Made by a program: the position numbers and the translations under genes. Under the pieces are notes generated by a model. The model worked only from the letters and a program-made list of their open reading frames with translations, ran no database searches and had not been told where the DNA came from. From Myxococcota bacterium (lineage in GTDB: Bacteria; Myxococcota_A; Polyangia; Fen-1088): DNA of 35,260 nt. Positions within the stretch are counted from its first letter, which is position 1. Each line of letters begins with the position of its first letter. The stretch is taken from positions 1 to 35,260 of the forward strand of contig JAICYS010000027.1 in the NCBI GenBank assembly GCA_025934105.1, in the 5' to 3' direction. Shown here in pieces: positions 7,119 to 15,020 of this stretch.

Positions 7119-9829
7119 CACTCGTCGGTGGACAGCGTGTACCGCTGCTTGAACTTGCCGCGGACCGCGATGTTCTCGCTGTGGTCGATCTGCATGTCGC
7201 TGCGCTTGAACGAGAGCTTGTGCTTGCCGCAGGGGACCTTGTAGTCGACCAGCGGCGTGTGCTGGCTGGTGTTCTTCCCGTCGATCCAGACCTCGGACCA
7301 GGGAATCGAATTCACCGTGATCGAGCAGTCACCGCCCGAATCAGCGGCCTTGGGCGCGTCGTCATCGCCCGCGCCGGTCAGGTCCGCGGCTGGTGCGGGC
7401 GTGTCGTCGTGCGCGCGCCGGTGGTGGCCGCCGCCGGCGTGGTGCGCGCCACTTTCGGCCGCCGCGACCGCCGACCCCGCCGGCGGTTCGGCCGCAGCGG
7501 GCGATGGCGACGCCGCGGGGGCGGCGGGCCGGGCGGCCGTCGTCGTCGTACCGCCCCCCGACCCGTTCAACACGGCGTGCACCTTCTGGATGGCGCCGGG
7601 CTGGACGTCGATCTCCTGGCGCCACGGCTTGAAGCGGTCCTCGCCCTTGATCTCCAGCACGTGCCGCCCAGGCGTGATCCGGAAGGCGCGGAAATCGGTG
7701 CGCGCCTGCTGCCCGGACGCGCCTTTGATGGGCGCGCCGTCCAGCCAGACCAGCCCACCCGGCGGCTCGCTGGTCAGCTCGAACCCGGTGTCCGGCGACG
7801 GCTCCAGCGTCACGGCCAGCGGCAAGCGCTGGCCGGCGCGCACCTCGATGTTCTGGTCGGACCGGACATATCCTTCGCGGACCACCGACAGGGTGTACGG
7901 CCCGGGCGGCTTCTCGAACGTGACCGGCGCGTGGTCGCCGATCTTGACGTTGTCGACCAGCACGGTGGCGTCCGCCGGCGTGGCGGTCACCTCGACGCGC
8001 CCGGGGCGCGTCGTGCTGGAGTAATACCAGTAGCCGCCACCACCGGCGACCAGCAGCAGGATGACGAGGACCATGCCCAGGCCACCGCTGCGCTTGCGGG
8101 GCTGCGGCATCGGGATCTGCTCGGCGAACCCGCCCTGCCCGAACGGCGCCGGCTGGCTGGGAAACGATTGCCGAGGCGACAGGCGCGGCGGCGGCGGCAA
8201 GGCTGGCGCCGGCGGGTATGCCTGGGTGGGCGGATAGGCCGGCGTGGGCGGATACGCCGGGGCCGCGGGCGGCGGCGTGGCCGAAACCGCCGGCATGTTC
8301 AGTCCGGATCTCCGCAGCGGGGGCGGCGGCGTGACCGGCGGCGGGGTGGGAGCCGGCGTGGCAAACGAAGCCGCCCCGGGCGTGGGGATGGGCGCCACGG
8401 GACGCGTCGAGGTCCGCGACACCGCCGGCGCCGGAATCCCGGACAGCGTCGGGCGACGCGCCGGCAGCTTGGGCCTGGGGATGATGACCGGCGGCGTCTG
8501 CTCGGGCAGGTCCTCGCTGGCCAGCGTGATCGAGACCGTCGGCTCGGGCTTGGGCGTCAGCAGCGCATCGGGCGGCCGCGCCTGTTCGAGAATGTCGGGC
8601 GGCGGCTCGGTCGCGACCGTTCGGTCTTCGTCCTCGAAGAACAGCTCGGCCTCGGTCTTCTCGGGCGCCTTGTCGACGCCGGTCGGTTCCTTGTCGAAGA
8701 TCTGGGTGTCCAGCTCTTCGTCGTCCCAGCTCATCTGGTGCGCGGCGCCCTTGGTCGGCGGGGGCACGGGCGGCGGGGCGCCGAACCGGGGCGCGGCGCC
8801 CGCGCCCACGGCCGCGCGGCGCGAGACCTCACTCGAGGCCGCCACCGGCGGCGCGATCTGCCGGTACTGCTCCAGCTTGGCGTTGTCCTCCTCGATCTCC
8901 ATCGCGAAGGTCTTCTTCATCCACGCCGCGAGATCCTTGCGCGAATAGAACTCGCCCACCGAATACAGGAACGATTGCAGGTCGTCGTGGAGGTCGATGG
9001 CGTTGCTGTAGCGGTCCTCTGGATCGCGCGCCAGCGCCTTCAAAATCAGCCGCTCCAGCTCGGGCCCGATTTTCTTGTTGTACGAGGAGGGCGGGACGAT
9101 CTCGACGTTGCGCACCTTCTCCAGCGTGGAGAAGTCGGTCTCGCCGACGAACAGGCGCTCGCCCGTGAGCAGCTCGTAAAGAACGATGCCGACCGCGAAG
9201 ATGTCGCTGCGCTTGTCGATGGGCAGGCCGCGCACCTGCTCCGGCGACATGTACCCGAATTTCCCCTTCAGGATGCCGGCCTGCGTGGTCGACGCCTTGC
9301 CCGCCGCCTTCGCGATCCCGAAGTCGATCAGCTTGACCTCGCCCTCGTACCCGATGAGCACGTTCTGCGGCGAGATGTCGCGGTGGATGAGGTGAAGCTG
9401 GCGCCCCTGCGCGTCGCGCTTGTTGTGCGCGTAATCCAGCCCCTCGCACACCTGCATCATCACCCAGCAGGCCATCGGGACCGGCAGCGACTCGCCCCGG
9501 CTGCGCATGCGATCGAAGATCGAGCGCAGGTCGCGGCCGTGTACGTATTCGAGCGCGATGAAGAAGCTGCCCTCGACTTTTCCGAGGTCGAAGATCTGCG
9601 CGATGTTCGCGTGCTGGAGCTGCACGGCGATCTTCGCCTCGTCGATGAACATCGAGATGAACTCTTCGTCCTCGGCGATGTTCGGCAGGATCCGTTTGAC
9701 GGCCAGCAGGCGCTCGAACCCCTCCACCCCGAACGTCTTCGCCTTGAAGACTTCGGCCATTCCTCCGACGTTGATCCGTTCCAGGAGGTAGTACTTCCCG
9801 AAGGGGACAGGCTTCTTCAAGGGCCTCAT
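7118..9829 (-). CDS. Membrane Ser/Thr protein kinase with PEGA repeats
   Basis: This 903-residue Hanks-type kinase has its domain at about 12-290: glycine loop INVGGMAEVF (19-28), Lys45 in AVKR, Glu64 in DEAK, catalytic loop HRDISPQN (149-156), DFG (169-171) and the SPE motif (195-197). All catalytic residues are present, so it should be active. A long Pro/Ala-rich linker (about 340-575) includes tandem AYPPT units. One membrane helix lies at about 584-604. The part outside the cytoplasm holds about three PEGA-like beta domains (611-677, 681-755 and about 833-900), which often bind cell-wall or envelope partners. It starts 12 bases after the EI24-like gene and overlaps the methyltransferase-glycosyltransferase, so control of envelope glycan synthesis is a reasonable inference. 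Confidence 0.95.
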   Translation of the reverse strand: MRPLKKPVPFGKYYLLERINVGGMAEVFKAKTFGVEGFERLLAVKRILPNIAEDEEFISMFIDEAKIAVQLQHANIAQIFDLGKVEGSFFIALEYVHGRDLRSIFDRMRSRGESLPVPMACWVMMQVCEGLDYAHNKRDAQGRQLHLIHRDISPQNVLIGYEGEVKLIDFGIAKAAGKASTTQAGILKGKFGYMSPEQVRGLPIDKRSDIFAVGIVLYELLTGERLFVGETDFSTLEKVRNVEIVPPSSYNKKIGPELERLILKALARDPEDRYSNAIDLHDDLQSFLYSVGEFYSRKDLAAWMKKTFAMEIEEDNAKLEQYRQIAPPVAASSEVSRRAAVGAGAAPRFGAPPPVPPPTKGAAHQMSWDDEELDTQIFDKEPTGVDKAPEKTEAELFFEDEDRTVATEPPPDILEQARPPDALLTPKPEPTVSITLASEDLPEQTPPVIIPRPKLPARRPTLSGIPAPAVSRTSTRPVAPIPTPGAASFATPAPTPPPVTPPPPLRRSGLNMPAVSATPPPAAPAYPPTPAYPPTQAYPPAPALPPPPRLSPRQSFPSQPAPFGQGGFAEQIPMPQPRKRSGGLGMVLVILLLVAGGGGYWYYSSTTRPGRVEVTATPADATVLVDNVKIGDHAPVTFEKPPGPYTLSVVREGYVRSDQNIEVRAGQRLPLAVTLEPSPDTGFELTSEPPGGLVWLDGAPIKGASGQQARTDFRAFRITPGRHVLEIKGEDRFKPWRQEIDVQPGAIQKVHAVLNGSGGGTTTTAARPAAPAASPSPAAAEPPAGSAVAAAESGAHHAGGGHHRRAHDDTPAPAADLTGAGDDDAPKAADSGGDCSITVNSIPWSEVWIDGKNTSQHTPLVDYKVPCGKHKLSFKRSDMQIDHSENIAVRGKFKQRYTLSTDE

Positions 9830-9841
9830 ATTACTGACGAA

Positions 9842-10591
9842 TCAGCCGTTTGCAGCCAAATTTACCGGCTTCTCCGTAGCTTTTTTGGTCCGGTCGCTTT
9901 CCAGAAAAGCCAGCGTCGCACCCGCCGCGACGAACGGAGGCGCCACGAAAAGCGCGAAAGGGATCAAATACAGCAGCGTCGCGCCCAGGCCAAATCCCAG
10001 GGTCTGGGCCGGGTGAACGGCCAGGTAAGCCCACTTGGCGCCGAAGCTGGCGTTCCGCCGGGACAGCGGGTAGTCGAAGCCGTCGTAGGCCAGAAAAACC
10101 ATGCCGATCCCCAGGCCGACGGCGGTCCCGACGAACGGGCTCAGGAACCCCGAGAGCACCGCCCCCACGAACACCGCCAGGCCGTAGAGGGCCAGCTTCA
10201 GCAGGCCATGCGCCAGCGCCCGCGCCAGCGAGGCCAGGAAAGGCGCCGAGGGCGCCGCCCCGCGCGCGTCCTTTTCGACCCGCTCGGACAACCGGTCCGA
10301 AAAGACCGCCAGCAGCAGGGGCTGGCAGACGAGAAACACCAGCGCCGCCCCGACGGAGGTGAGGCCGACCAGCACCAGCCAGCCGATGACCGGTTGGCTG
10401 GCCATCAACGAAATCAGCCAGGTCTCGGCGCGCAGCCAGCGCTGCACTCCATAAATGGCCCCCGTCCCCAGCGCCAGGTCCAAAACCAAGGGAATCGCCA
10501 AATAGGCCCACAGCCGCTGGCGCGCCACGAACACGCCGCCGCGAAACGGCGCAAAAAATCCCCTAAAAAGGCCCACGAAGGGAGTGTACAC
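9842..10591 (-). CDS. EI24/CysZ-like integral membrane protein
   Basis: About 249 residues with several hydrophobic helices: YLAIPLVLDLALGTGAIYG, then LVLVGLTSVGAALVFLV, LYGLAVFVGAVLSGF, GTAVGLGIGMVFLAYDGFDY and LLYLIPFALFVAPP. The N-terminal FRGFFAPFRGG and the YDGFDYPLSRR loop are typical of the EI24 domain family, which includes CysZ. CysZ takes up sulfate in some bacteria, but many EI24 proteins have no known role, so I do not name a substrate. The start is uncertain: I chose GTG 10591; GTG 10576 is also possible and neither has a good ribosome site. A TTG at 10645 would overlap the divergent gene. Confidence 0.75.
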   Translation of the reverse strand: MYTPFVGLFRGFFAPFRGGVFVARQRLWAYLAIPLVLDLALGTGAIYGVQRWLRAETWLISLMASQPVIGWLVLVGLTSVGAALVFLVCQPLLLAVFSDRLSERVEKDARGAAPSAPFLASLARALAHGLLKLALYGLAVFVGAVLSGFLSPFVGTAVGLGIGMVFLAYDGFDYPLSRRNASFGAKWAYLAVHPAQTLGFGLGATLLYLIPFALFVAPPFVAAGATLAFLESDRTKKATEKPVNLAANG

Positions 10592-10638
10592 CGCGCAACC
10601 GGCGCTTTGTCTGTCCGATACCACCCATCGGAGGTCCC

Positions 10639-11097
10639 ATGCCAAATACGATCAGTTCCGCGTCTCCGCCCCTCAATGCCGGCGCCCGTCTGGAAATTGG
10701 CGCCACGCGGTCCCGCCAGACCGACCGTCCTGCTCAGCCGTTTCGCGACGTGCTGGCCGGCGGCGTCTCCCTGCTGCTCAGCGGCGCCGAGGTCGCGACG
10801 CACGTGATGGCCGGGCCCGCGCTGGCGGCCGCCGTTCACGGCGCGCGGGCCGGAGCGACCGCGGCCGTCGCGGGCACGGCCGGTGTCGCCGGCGGGGCCA
10901 GCGGCGCCGCGGGGACCGGTGGTGGCAGTCCGACCGACCTCTCGTCCATCCTTCAGGACGGCCAGTCCTCGAACCTGCAGCTCCTCGCGCTGCAGCAGCA
11001 GATCCAGAACGAGAGCCAGCAGTTCTCGACGGTGTCCAACGTGATGCGGGCCAAGTACGATACTGCCAAGGCGGCGGTGTCCAACATCCGGGCCTGA
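10639..11097 (+). CDS. Small protein with an inner-rod-like C-terminal helix
   Basis: This 152-residue protein starts at ATG 10639 with a strong GGAGG site at 10630-10634. The N-terminal half is disordered-looking, rich in Ala, Gly and Arg, with a run of small hydrophobic residues in the middle (about 45-95). The C-terminus (about 113-151) is a Gln-rich amphipathic helix with SNVMRAKYDTAKAAVSNIR. Its spacing resembles the C-terminal helix of type III secretion inner-rod proteins of the PrgJ/YscI kind, by eye only. No other type III secretion gene is present. The next gene starts 21 bases later and probably shares its transcript. Treat it as a hypothetical protein. Confidence 0.7.
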   Translation: MPNTISSASPPLNAGARLEIGATRSRQTDRPAQPFRDVLAGGVSLLLSGAEVATHVMAGPALAAAVHGARAGATAAVAGTAGVAGGASGAAGTGGGSPTDLSSILQDGQSSNLQLLALQQQIQNESQQFSTVSNVMRAKYDTAKAAVSNIRA

Positions 11098-11118
11098 CTG
11101 TGCTAAGGTCGCGCGCGC

Positions 11119-11496
11119 GTGGCAGGTAAAATCACCGGCCCGGGAAGCGGGCCACCCGGCAACGTCCCCGTCGGGCCCGCGGATGAGGGCCGGCCCGTGG
11201 CTGGGGGGCACGCGCCCTTCTCGGACAAGCTGAAGCCGCGCGATGCGGCCGGCATCTCCGGCGCAGGTGGCCTTGCGACCACGCCCGCGGTATCCGGCGT
11301 GGCCGACCTGGCCGCCGCGCTCAAGGCCGGCACGCTGACGCCCAAGGCGGCCGTCGACCGGGTGATCGATCGGGTCGTCGAAAAGCAGCTCGGGGCCGGC
11401 GCCCCGGCCGCGGCGCGCGAAAAGCTGCGCGCCGCCCTCGAAGATGCCGTGGCCGACGACCCCCTCCTGGCCGAGAAGATCCGCAGCCTCGCCTGA
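11119..11496 (+). CDS. Hypothetical small protein with a helical C-terminal domain
   Basis: This 125-residue protein starts at GTG 11119 with an AAGGT site at 11105-11109. The first 60 residues are Pro/Gly rich and probably disordered (GPGSGPPGNVPVGPADEG). Residues about 65-125 form a compact predicted helical domain beginning LAAALKAGTLTPKAAVDR and ending DPLLAEKIRSLA. No catalytic or metal-binding motif is visible. It follows the inner-rod-like gene by 21 bases on the same strand, so the two are likely a pair. The overall design, a disordered head and a small helical tail, would suit a secreted or chaperone-type partner, but that is a guess. Confidence 0.65.
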   Translation: MAGKITGPGSGPPGNVPVGPADEGRPVAGGHAPFSDKLKPRDAAGISGAGGLATTPAVSGVADLAAALKAGTLTPKAAVDRVIDRVVEKQLGAGAPAAAREKLRAALEDAVADDPLLAEKIRSLA

Positions 11497-11520
11497 TCCG
11501 CCCGTACCCCCGACCGGGGT

Positions 11521-11556
11521 GCCGAAGCCTGCGCCTCAGGAGGCGGGGGCTTCGGC
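11521..11556. terminator. Long imperfect hairpin between convergent genes
   Basis: Arms at 11521-11537 and 11540-11556 pair over 17 positions with two mismatches and a 2-base loop. It lies just after the plus-strand gene and covers the last codons of the minus-strand gene. A smaller 5-bp hairpin (11506-11510 with 11516-11520) precedes it. There is no T run on either strand, so termination is inferred from position and stem strength. Confidence 0.45.
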
Positions 11557-11829
11557 CGTGGGCCGCACGGCGCGGGCCGCCGCAATCGCGTCCCGAACCT
11601 CCGGTGGCAGGTAGATCCCGTCGGTGTCCAGCTGCGCCAGGGCGGCGGTGAGGGTGGCGGCCCGTTCGGCCGGCGGCACCTTCCGATCGATGATGACCCA
11701 CCACTGCCCTTTGACCTTGCAGAGGCCGCCGGCTCCGGAGACTTCGCCCGTCATGGTCTCGTAGCGCACCTGCACCCCCAGCTGGGCGGCGGCCTGTTCC
11801 AGCGCTTCGGTCATCTTCTCGGGCTTCAT
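11536..11829 (-). CDS. Conserved-looking small protein after the sensor gene
   Basis: This 97-residue protein starts at ATG 11829 with a GAGGGG site, and overlaps the stop of the PAS sensor gene (ATGA), so the two are translationally coupled. Visible elements are an N-terminal helix (EALEQAAAQLGVQVRYE), a GGLCKVKGQWWVIIDRK beta-type segment, a helix (AERAATLTAALAQL), and YLPPEVRDAI. It has no ATPase boxes, so it does not supply the ATPase domain that the upstream protein lacks. I do not recognise a function; the tight coupling suggests it acts with that sensor. Confidence 0.75.
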   Translation of the reverse strand: MKPEKMTEALEQAAAQLGVQVRYETMTGEVSGAGGLCKVKGQWWVIIDRKVPPAERAATLTAALAQLDTDGIYLPPEVRDAIAAARAVRPTAEAPAS

Positions 11830-13442
11830 TTCCCCTCTTTCTTACCGGTTTCGTGAGCTCCAGAAAAGCTCTCCTGAGCGGCGCGATCGAGGTCGATGAT
11901 CTGCGCGCCGCCGACGTAGCTCTTGGTCTCGTAGCGCGTCAAGCTGCCCAGCTTGCGGACGATGGCCGCCATCCGATCGGATTCTTCCAGAATGGTCCGG
12001 GCAATCGGGACGTGGGGGTCGCCCGGTCCCAGTTTGCGGATGAGGACCTGCGCATAGCCCATGACCGACGTCAGCGGCTGATTGAGCTCGTGCGCGGCGG
12101 CCCCCGCCAGCTCGACGGCGACCGCCTGCTTTTGCGAGATGGCCAGCTTCTCCTGCGCGGTGGCCAGCCGCTCTTCCATGCGAATCCGGTCGCGCAGGTC
12201 GGAAAATACGCCCACCGTCGCGATCTCGCGCCCGCCGTCGTCGACCACCACCGCCGCCGAGATCGACACCGGCACGCGCTCGCCGGTCGCCGACAGCAGC
12301 TCGCGCCGGACCGGCTCCAGTCGGCCGCCGCCCCCGTGTTCCGCCGACCGGATGAGACGCATGACCTCGTGGGCGACGCCCGGCGGATATAGCTTTTTGA
12401 CCGACATCCGGCCGATCACATCGGTGGCCCTGTACCCGCAGATCCGCTCGGCGCCCTGATTGAAGAGCACGATGGTGCCACGCATGTTCGCCGCGATGAT
12501 CCCGTCGACCGCGGAGTTCAAGATGCGGTTCAGAAACTCGCTGGTCCGCCGCAACTCGCGCTCGAGCTCGCGCGCCAGCGTCACGTCGCGGAACGAGAAG
12601 ATGGCCGCCTCGTGCTCGCTCAGCACGGCGATCGACGCGACCGAGACGGTGATGCGATCGCCCGACGTGGTGACCAGCTCCAGGTCGAAGTTGTGGACCG
12701 GCTCGGCGGCGATGGCCCGCGCGATGCGCGCGGCCAGCCCGGCCCGAAACGCCTCGGGGACGATCTGGGCGATGGGTTTGCCGCCCAGGCCGTCCCGCGC
12801 GTATCCGGTCAGCTCCTCGGCCGCGCGGTTCATGTAAAGGACCAGCCCGGCGGCGTCCAGCACCAAGATTCCGTCGGACGCGCTGTCGATGAAGGCGCGG
12901 TAGCGCTCGATGGCGCGCACGCGCCCCTCTTCGCGCACCTCTGATTGCGTGTTCCGCCGGCTGCGGCCTCGCAGCGGATCCAGCGCCTTGGCGCCCCGGA
13001 TGACGATTCCCAGGATCGAGGCGGCCACGCGCGCGGCGAGCAGCGCAGCGCGCGCCGCCTGGTCGGTGGCGAAGCGGGCCACCAGCACGCCGGCCGGCCG
13101 GCCACCCACCAGGACCGGAACGGTGGCCGTGATGTCCCCGGCCGCGTCGGCGGCGACGGCCGCTTCGCCGTCGGCGATCGCGCGCTGCAGGTTGGGGTGC
13201 TGTTCCAGCGACCAGCGCACCGGCGGCATGGCGATCGACGTCTCGACCTCGCCGCTGTCGGCGACCAGGTAGGCGGCGTCGGGGTCGGCCAGCAGCGCGA
13301 ACAAGCTGACCGACGAGGCGCCCAGCGCGTGCGTCACGTGCTCGACCGCGGCATGCAGCTGGCTCTCGCCGGTCCCGACCGCCAGCACCTGCGCCGCCTG
13401 CGCCAGGCTGTCGAGCGCCTCGGGAGCCAGCTCGCCGCTCAC
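11826..13442 (-). CDS. GAF-PAS-PAS-HisKA protein lacking an ATPase domain
   Basis: This 538-residue soluble sensor has a GAF-like region (about 5-150), PAS 1 (about 178-290, with DSASDGILVLDAAG), PAS 2 (about 300-418, with NSAVDGIIAANMRG), a coiled-coil link, and a HisKA helix pair (about 440-505). The H-box is AGAAAHELNQPLTSVMGYAQ with the acceptor His451. The chain then ends after about 35 residues (RYETKSYVGGAQIIDLDRA). No N, G1, F or G2 box follows, and the next gene does not encode one. It may be phosphorylated by another kinase or act as a dimerising scaffold (inference). The GTG at 13442 overlaps the larC stop (GTGA). Confidence 0.9.
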   Translation of the reverse strand: MSGELAPEALDSLAQAAQVLAVGTGESQLHAAVEHVTHALGASSVSLFALLADPDAAYLVADSGEVETSIAMPPVRWSLEQHPNLQRAIADGEAAVAADAAGDITATVPVLVGGRPAGVLVARFATDQAARAALLAARVAASILGIVIRGAKALDPLRGRSRRNTQSEVREEGRVRAIERYRAFIDSASDGILVLDAAGLVLYMNRAAEELTGYARDGLGGKPIAQIVPEAFRAGLAARIARAIAAEPVHNFDLELVTTSGDRITVSVASIAVLSEHEAAIFSFRDVTLARELERELRRTSEFLNRILNSAVDGIIAANMRGTIVLFNQGAERICGYRATDVIGRMSVKKLYPPGVAHEVMRLIRSAEHGGGGRLEPVRRELLSATGERVPVSISAAVVVDDGGREIATVGVFSDLRDRIRMEERLATAQEKLAISQKQAVAVELAGAAAHELNQPLTSVMGYAQVLIRKLGPGDPHVPIARTILEESDRMAAIVRKLGSLTRYETKSYVGGAQIIDLDRAAQESFSGAHETGKKEGK

Positions 13443-14998
13443 CGGCGCCGGCCCGCGGGTTTGGGCAACAAGCGCCGGGCCGCCGCCGCCGCGGCGCTCA
13501 ACACCTCGCGCGCGGGAACCCCGGTTCGGGCGGCCAGGCGGCGGCAGTCCTCGAACTCGGGCTGGGCGCCCAGCACCGCGCCGTCGAGGGCGGACACCTT
13601 CGCGCGCACCGCGCCGTACGGCGTCTCCACGGTCGCGAACGAACGCGCCAGCACCACGCGCTCGAGGGCGCGCCGCCGCAAGCCCAGCGTGGTCGATCCC
13701 TGGAACAAGGCGCGTTCCACGGCGACGCGCGCCGGCTCGGGGGCCAGCGCGGAGATCTGCAAGGCCGGCCGCCCCTTCTTCATCAGGATGGCCGCCGACC
13801 AGACGTCGACCGCTCCCGCGGTGAACAGCGCGTCGAAGAGCGGCCCGACGAGCTGCGGGTTCATGTCGTCGACGTTGGCCTCGAGGAGGACCACGTGGCT
13901 GGCCGGCTCGAGGGCGGGTTCGCCGATCGGCTCGCCCACCATCACGCGCAAGACGTTCGCGCGGTCGCGCAGCTCCCGGGTGCCCGCGCCGTAGCCGGTG
14001 GATTGCAAGCGCATGGGCGGCGGCGCGCCGAACCGGTCGACGACGGCGGCCAGGATGGCGGCCCCGGTCGGCGTCGTGAGCTCCCCCTGCCCCTCCGGCA
14101 CGATCGGAACGTCGGTCAGCAGCGCGGCGGTGGCGGGCGCCGGGACCGGGACCGGGCCGTGCGCGGTTCGAACGGTTCCCGTGCCGACGACCGGCGGCAA
14201 CGACCCGATCGAATCGGGCGCCAGGTGCGCGATGGCCGCGGCCACGCCGACCACGTCGGCGATCGAGTCGTACGCGCCGACCTCGTGGAAAGTCACGCGG
14301 TCGACCTTGGTTCCGTGCAGGGCCGCCTCGACCTCCGCGAGGCGCGCGAAGATGTCCGCGGCCAGCGCGCGAACCTCGGAAGAGAAGCGGGCGCGTTTGA
14401 GGAGGCGCTTGATCTCGGCGTAGTCGCGGTGGTCGTGCCGGGCAGGCCGCCCGCGTCCCGGTCCGAGGCCGTGACGCTTGTCGCCCGCGTGGGTGTGGGG
14501 GTGGTCGTGACGGTTTCCATCCGCGAACCCATGCCCCTTTGCGTGCGCGTCGTCGTGATCGTGACGCTTTCCGTCCGCGGGCCCATGCCCCTTTGCGTGC
14601 GCGCCGCCGTGCCCGTGACGCTTTCCGTCCGCGGGCCCATGCCCCTTTGCGTGCGCGCCGCCGTGCCCGTGACGCTTTCCGTCCGCGGGCCCATGCCCCT
14701 TTGCGTGCGCGTGCCCGGGTTCGTCGGCGTCCTCGTGTTCGTGTCCGTGCTCGTGATCGTGCTCGTGCTCGGCCTGGGGGCGGCCGGCGCGCGGCTGCCC
14801 GGGCCAGCTGACGTCGAAGCTACGGCCGACGTACGCGCCGCGGATGCGGCGGCCGAAGGCGACGCGCAGGCCCCGCACGCCCATCGCGGCGACCGCCCGG
14901 CTGACCACCGTCGACGGTACGCCGGCGTCGACCAGCGCCGCGACTGCCATGTCGCCCGCGATGCCGGACGTCGGCTCGAAGTGAAGGTGGAGGCTCAC
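13439..14998 (-). CDS. larC: LarC, nickel insertion protein for the NPN cofactor
   Basis: This 519-residue protein belongs to the LarC family, which inserts nickel into the pincer cofactor of LarA-type enzymes. It opens with FEPTSGIAGDMAVAALVDAG, the family N-terminus. The conserved C-terminal half has FHEVGAYDSIADVVG, TPTGAAILA, GYGAGTREL, EANVDDMNPQ and WSAAILMKKGRPA. A His-rich insert at about 77-190 has tandem KGHGPADGKRHGHGGAHA units and could store or hand over nickel (inference). Some LarC proteins are made by a frameshift between larC1 and larC2; here it is one continuous frame. The GTG at 14998 follows larB by 22 bases and has only a weak ribosome site. Its stop overlaps the sensor gene. 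Confidence 0.93.
   Translation of the reverse strand: MSLHLHFEPTSGIAGDMAVAALVDAGVPSTVVSRAVAAMGVRGLRVAFGRRIRGAYVGRSFDVSWPGQPRAGRPQAEHEHDHEHGHEHEDADEPGHAHAKGHGPADGKRHGHGGAHAKGHGPADGKRHGHGGAHAKGHGPADGKRHDHDDAHAKGHGFADGNRHDHPHTHAGDKRHGLGPGRGRPARHDHRDYAEIKRLLKRARFSSEVRALAADIFARLAEVEAALHGTKVDRVTFHEVGAYDSIADVVGVAAAIAHLAPDSIGSLPPVVGTGTVRTAHGPVPVPAPATAALLTDVPIVPEGQGELTTPTGAAILAAVVDRFGAPPPMRLQSTGYGAGTRELRDRANVLRVMVGEPIGEPALEPASHVVLLEANVDDMNPQLVGPLFDALFTAGAVDVWSAAILMKKGRPALQISALAPEPARVAVERALFQGSTTLGLRRRALERVVLARSFATVETPYGAVRAKVSALDGAVLGAQPEFEDCRRLAARTGVPAREVLSAAAAAARRLLPKPAGRRR
14531..14711 (-). repeat. 54-base tandem repeat inside larC (His-rich 18-residue units)
   Basis: Three full units start at 14531, 14585 and 14639, with a partial fourth at 14693-14711. 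Units two and three are identical over all 54 bases; unit one differs at a few positions. A degenerate copy can be traced to the left from about 14479. The period is a multiple of three, so the frame is kept. The near identity indicates recent expansion. Confidence 0.95.
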
Positions 14999-15020
14999 GT
15001 CGTGCTCAGGCCGGGAACCG

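Noticed and set aside
6935-10807. Very long plus-strand open frame opposite the PEGA kinase and its neighbours
   Set aside because: Arg/His/Gln-rich low-complexity translation with no domains, antisense to clear genes; a result of high GC and few stops.
14479-14711. Regularly spaced repeats that could suggest a CRISPR array
   Set aside because: The units are directly adjacent with no unique spacers, and the period of 54 preserves the larC frame; it is a coding tandem repeat.
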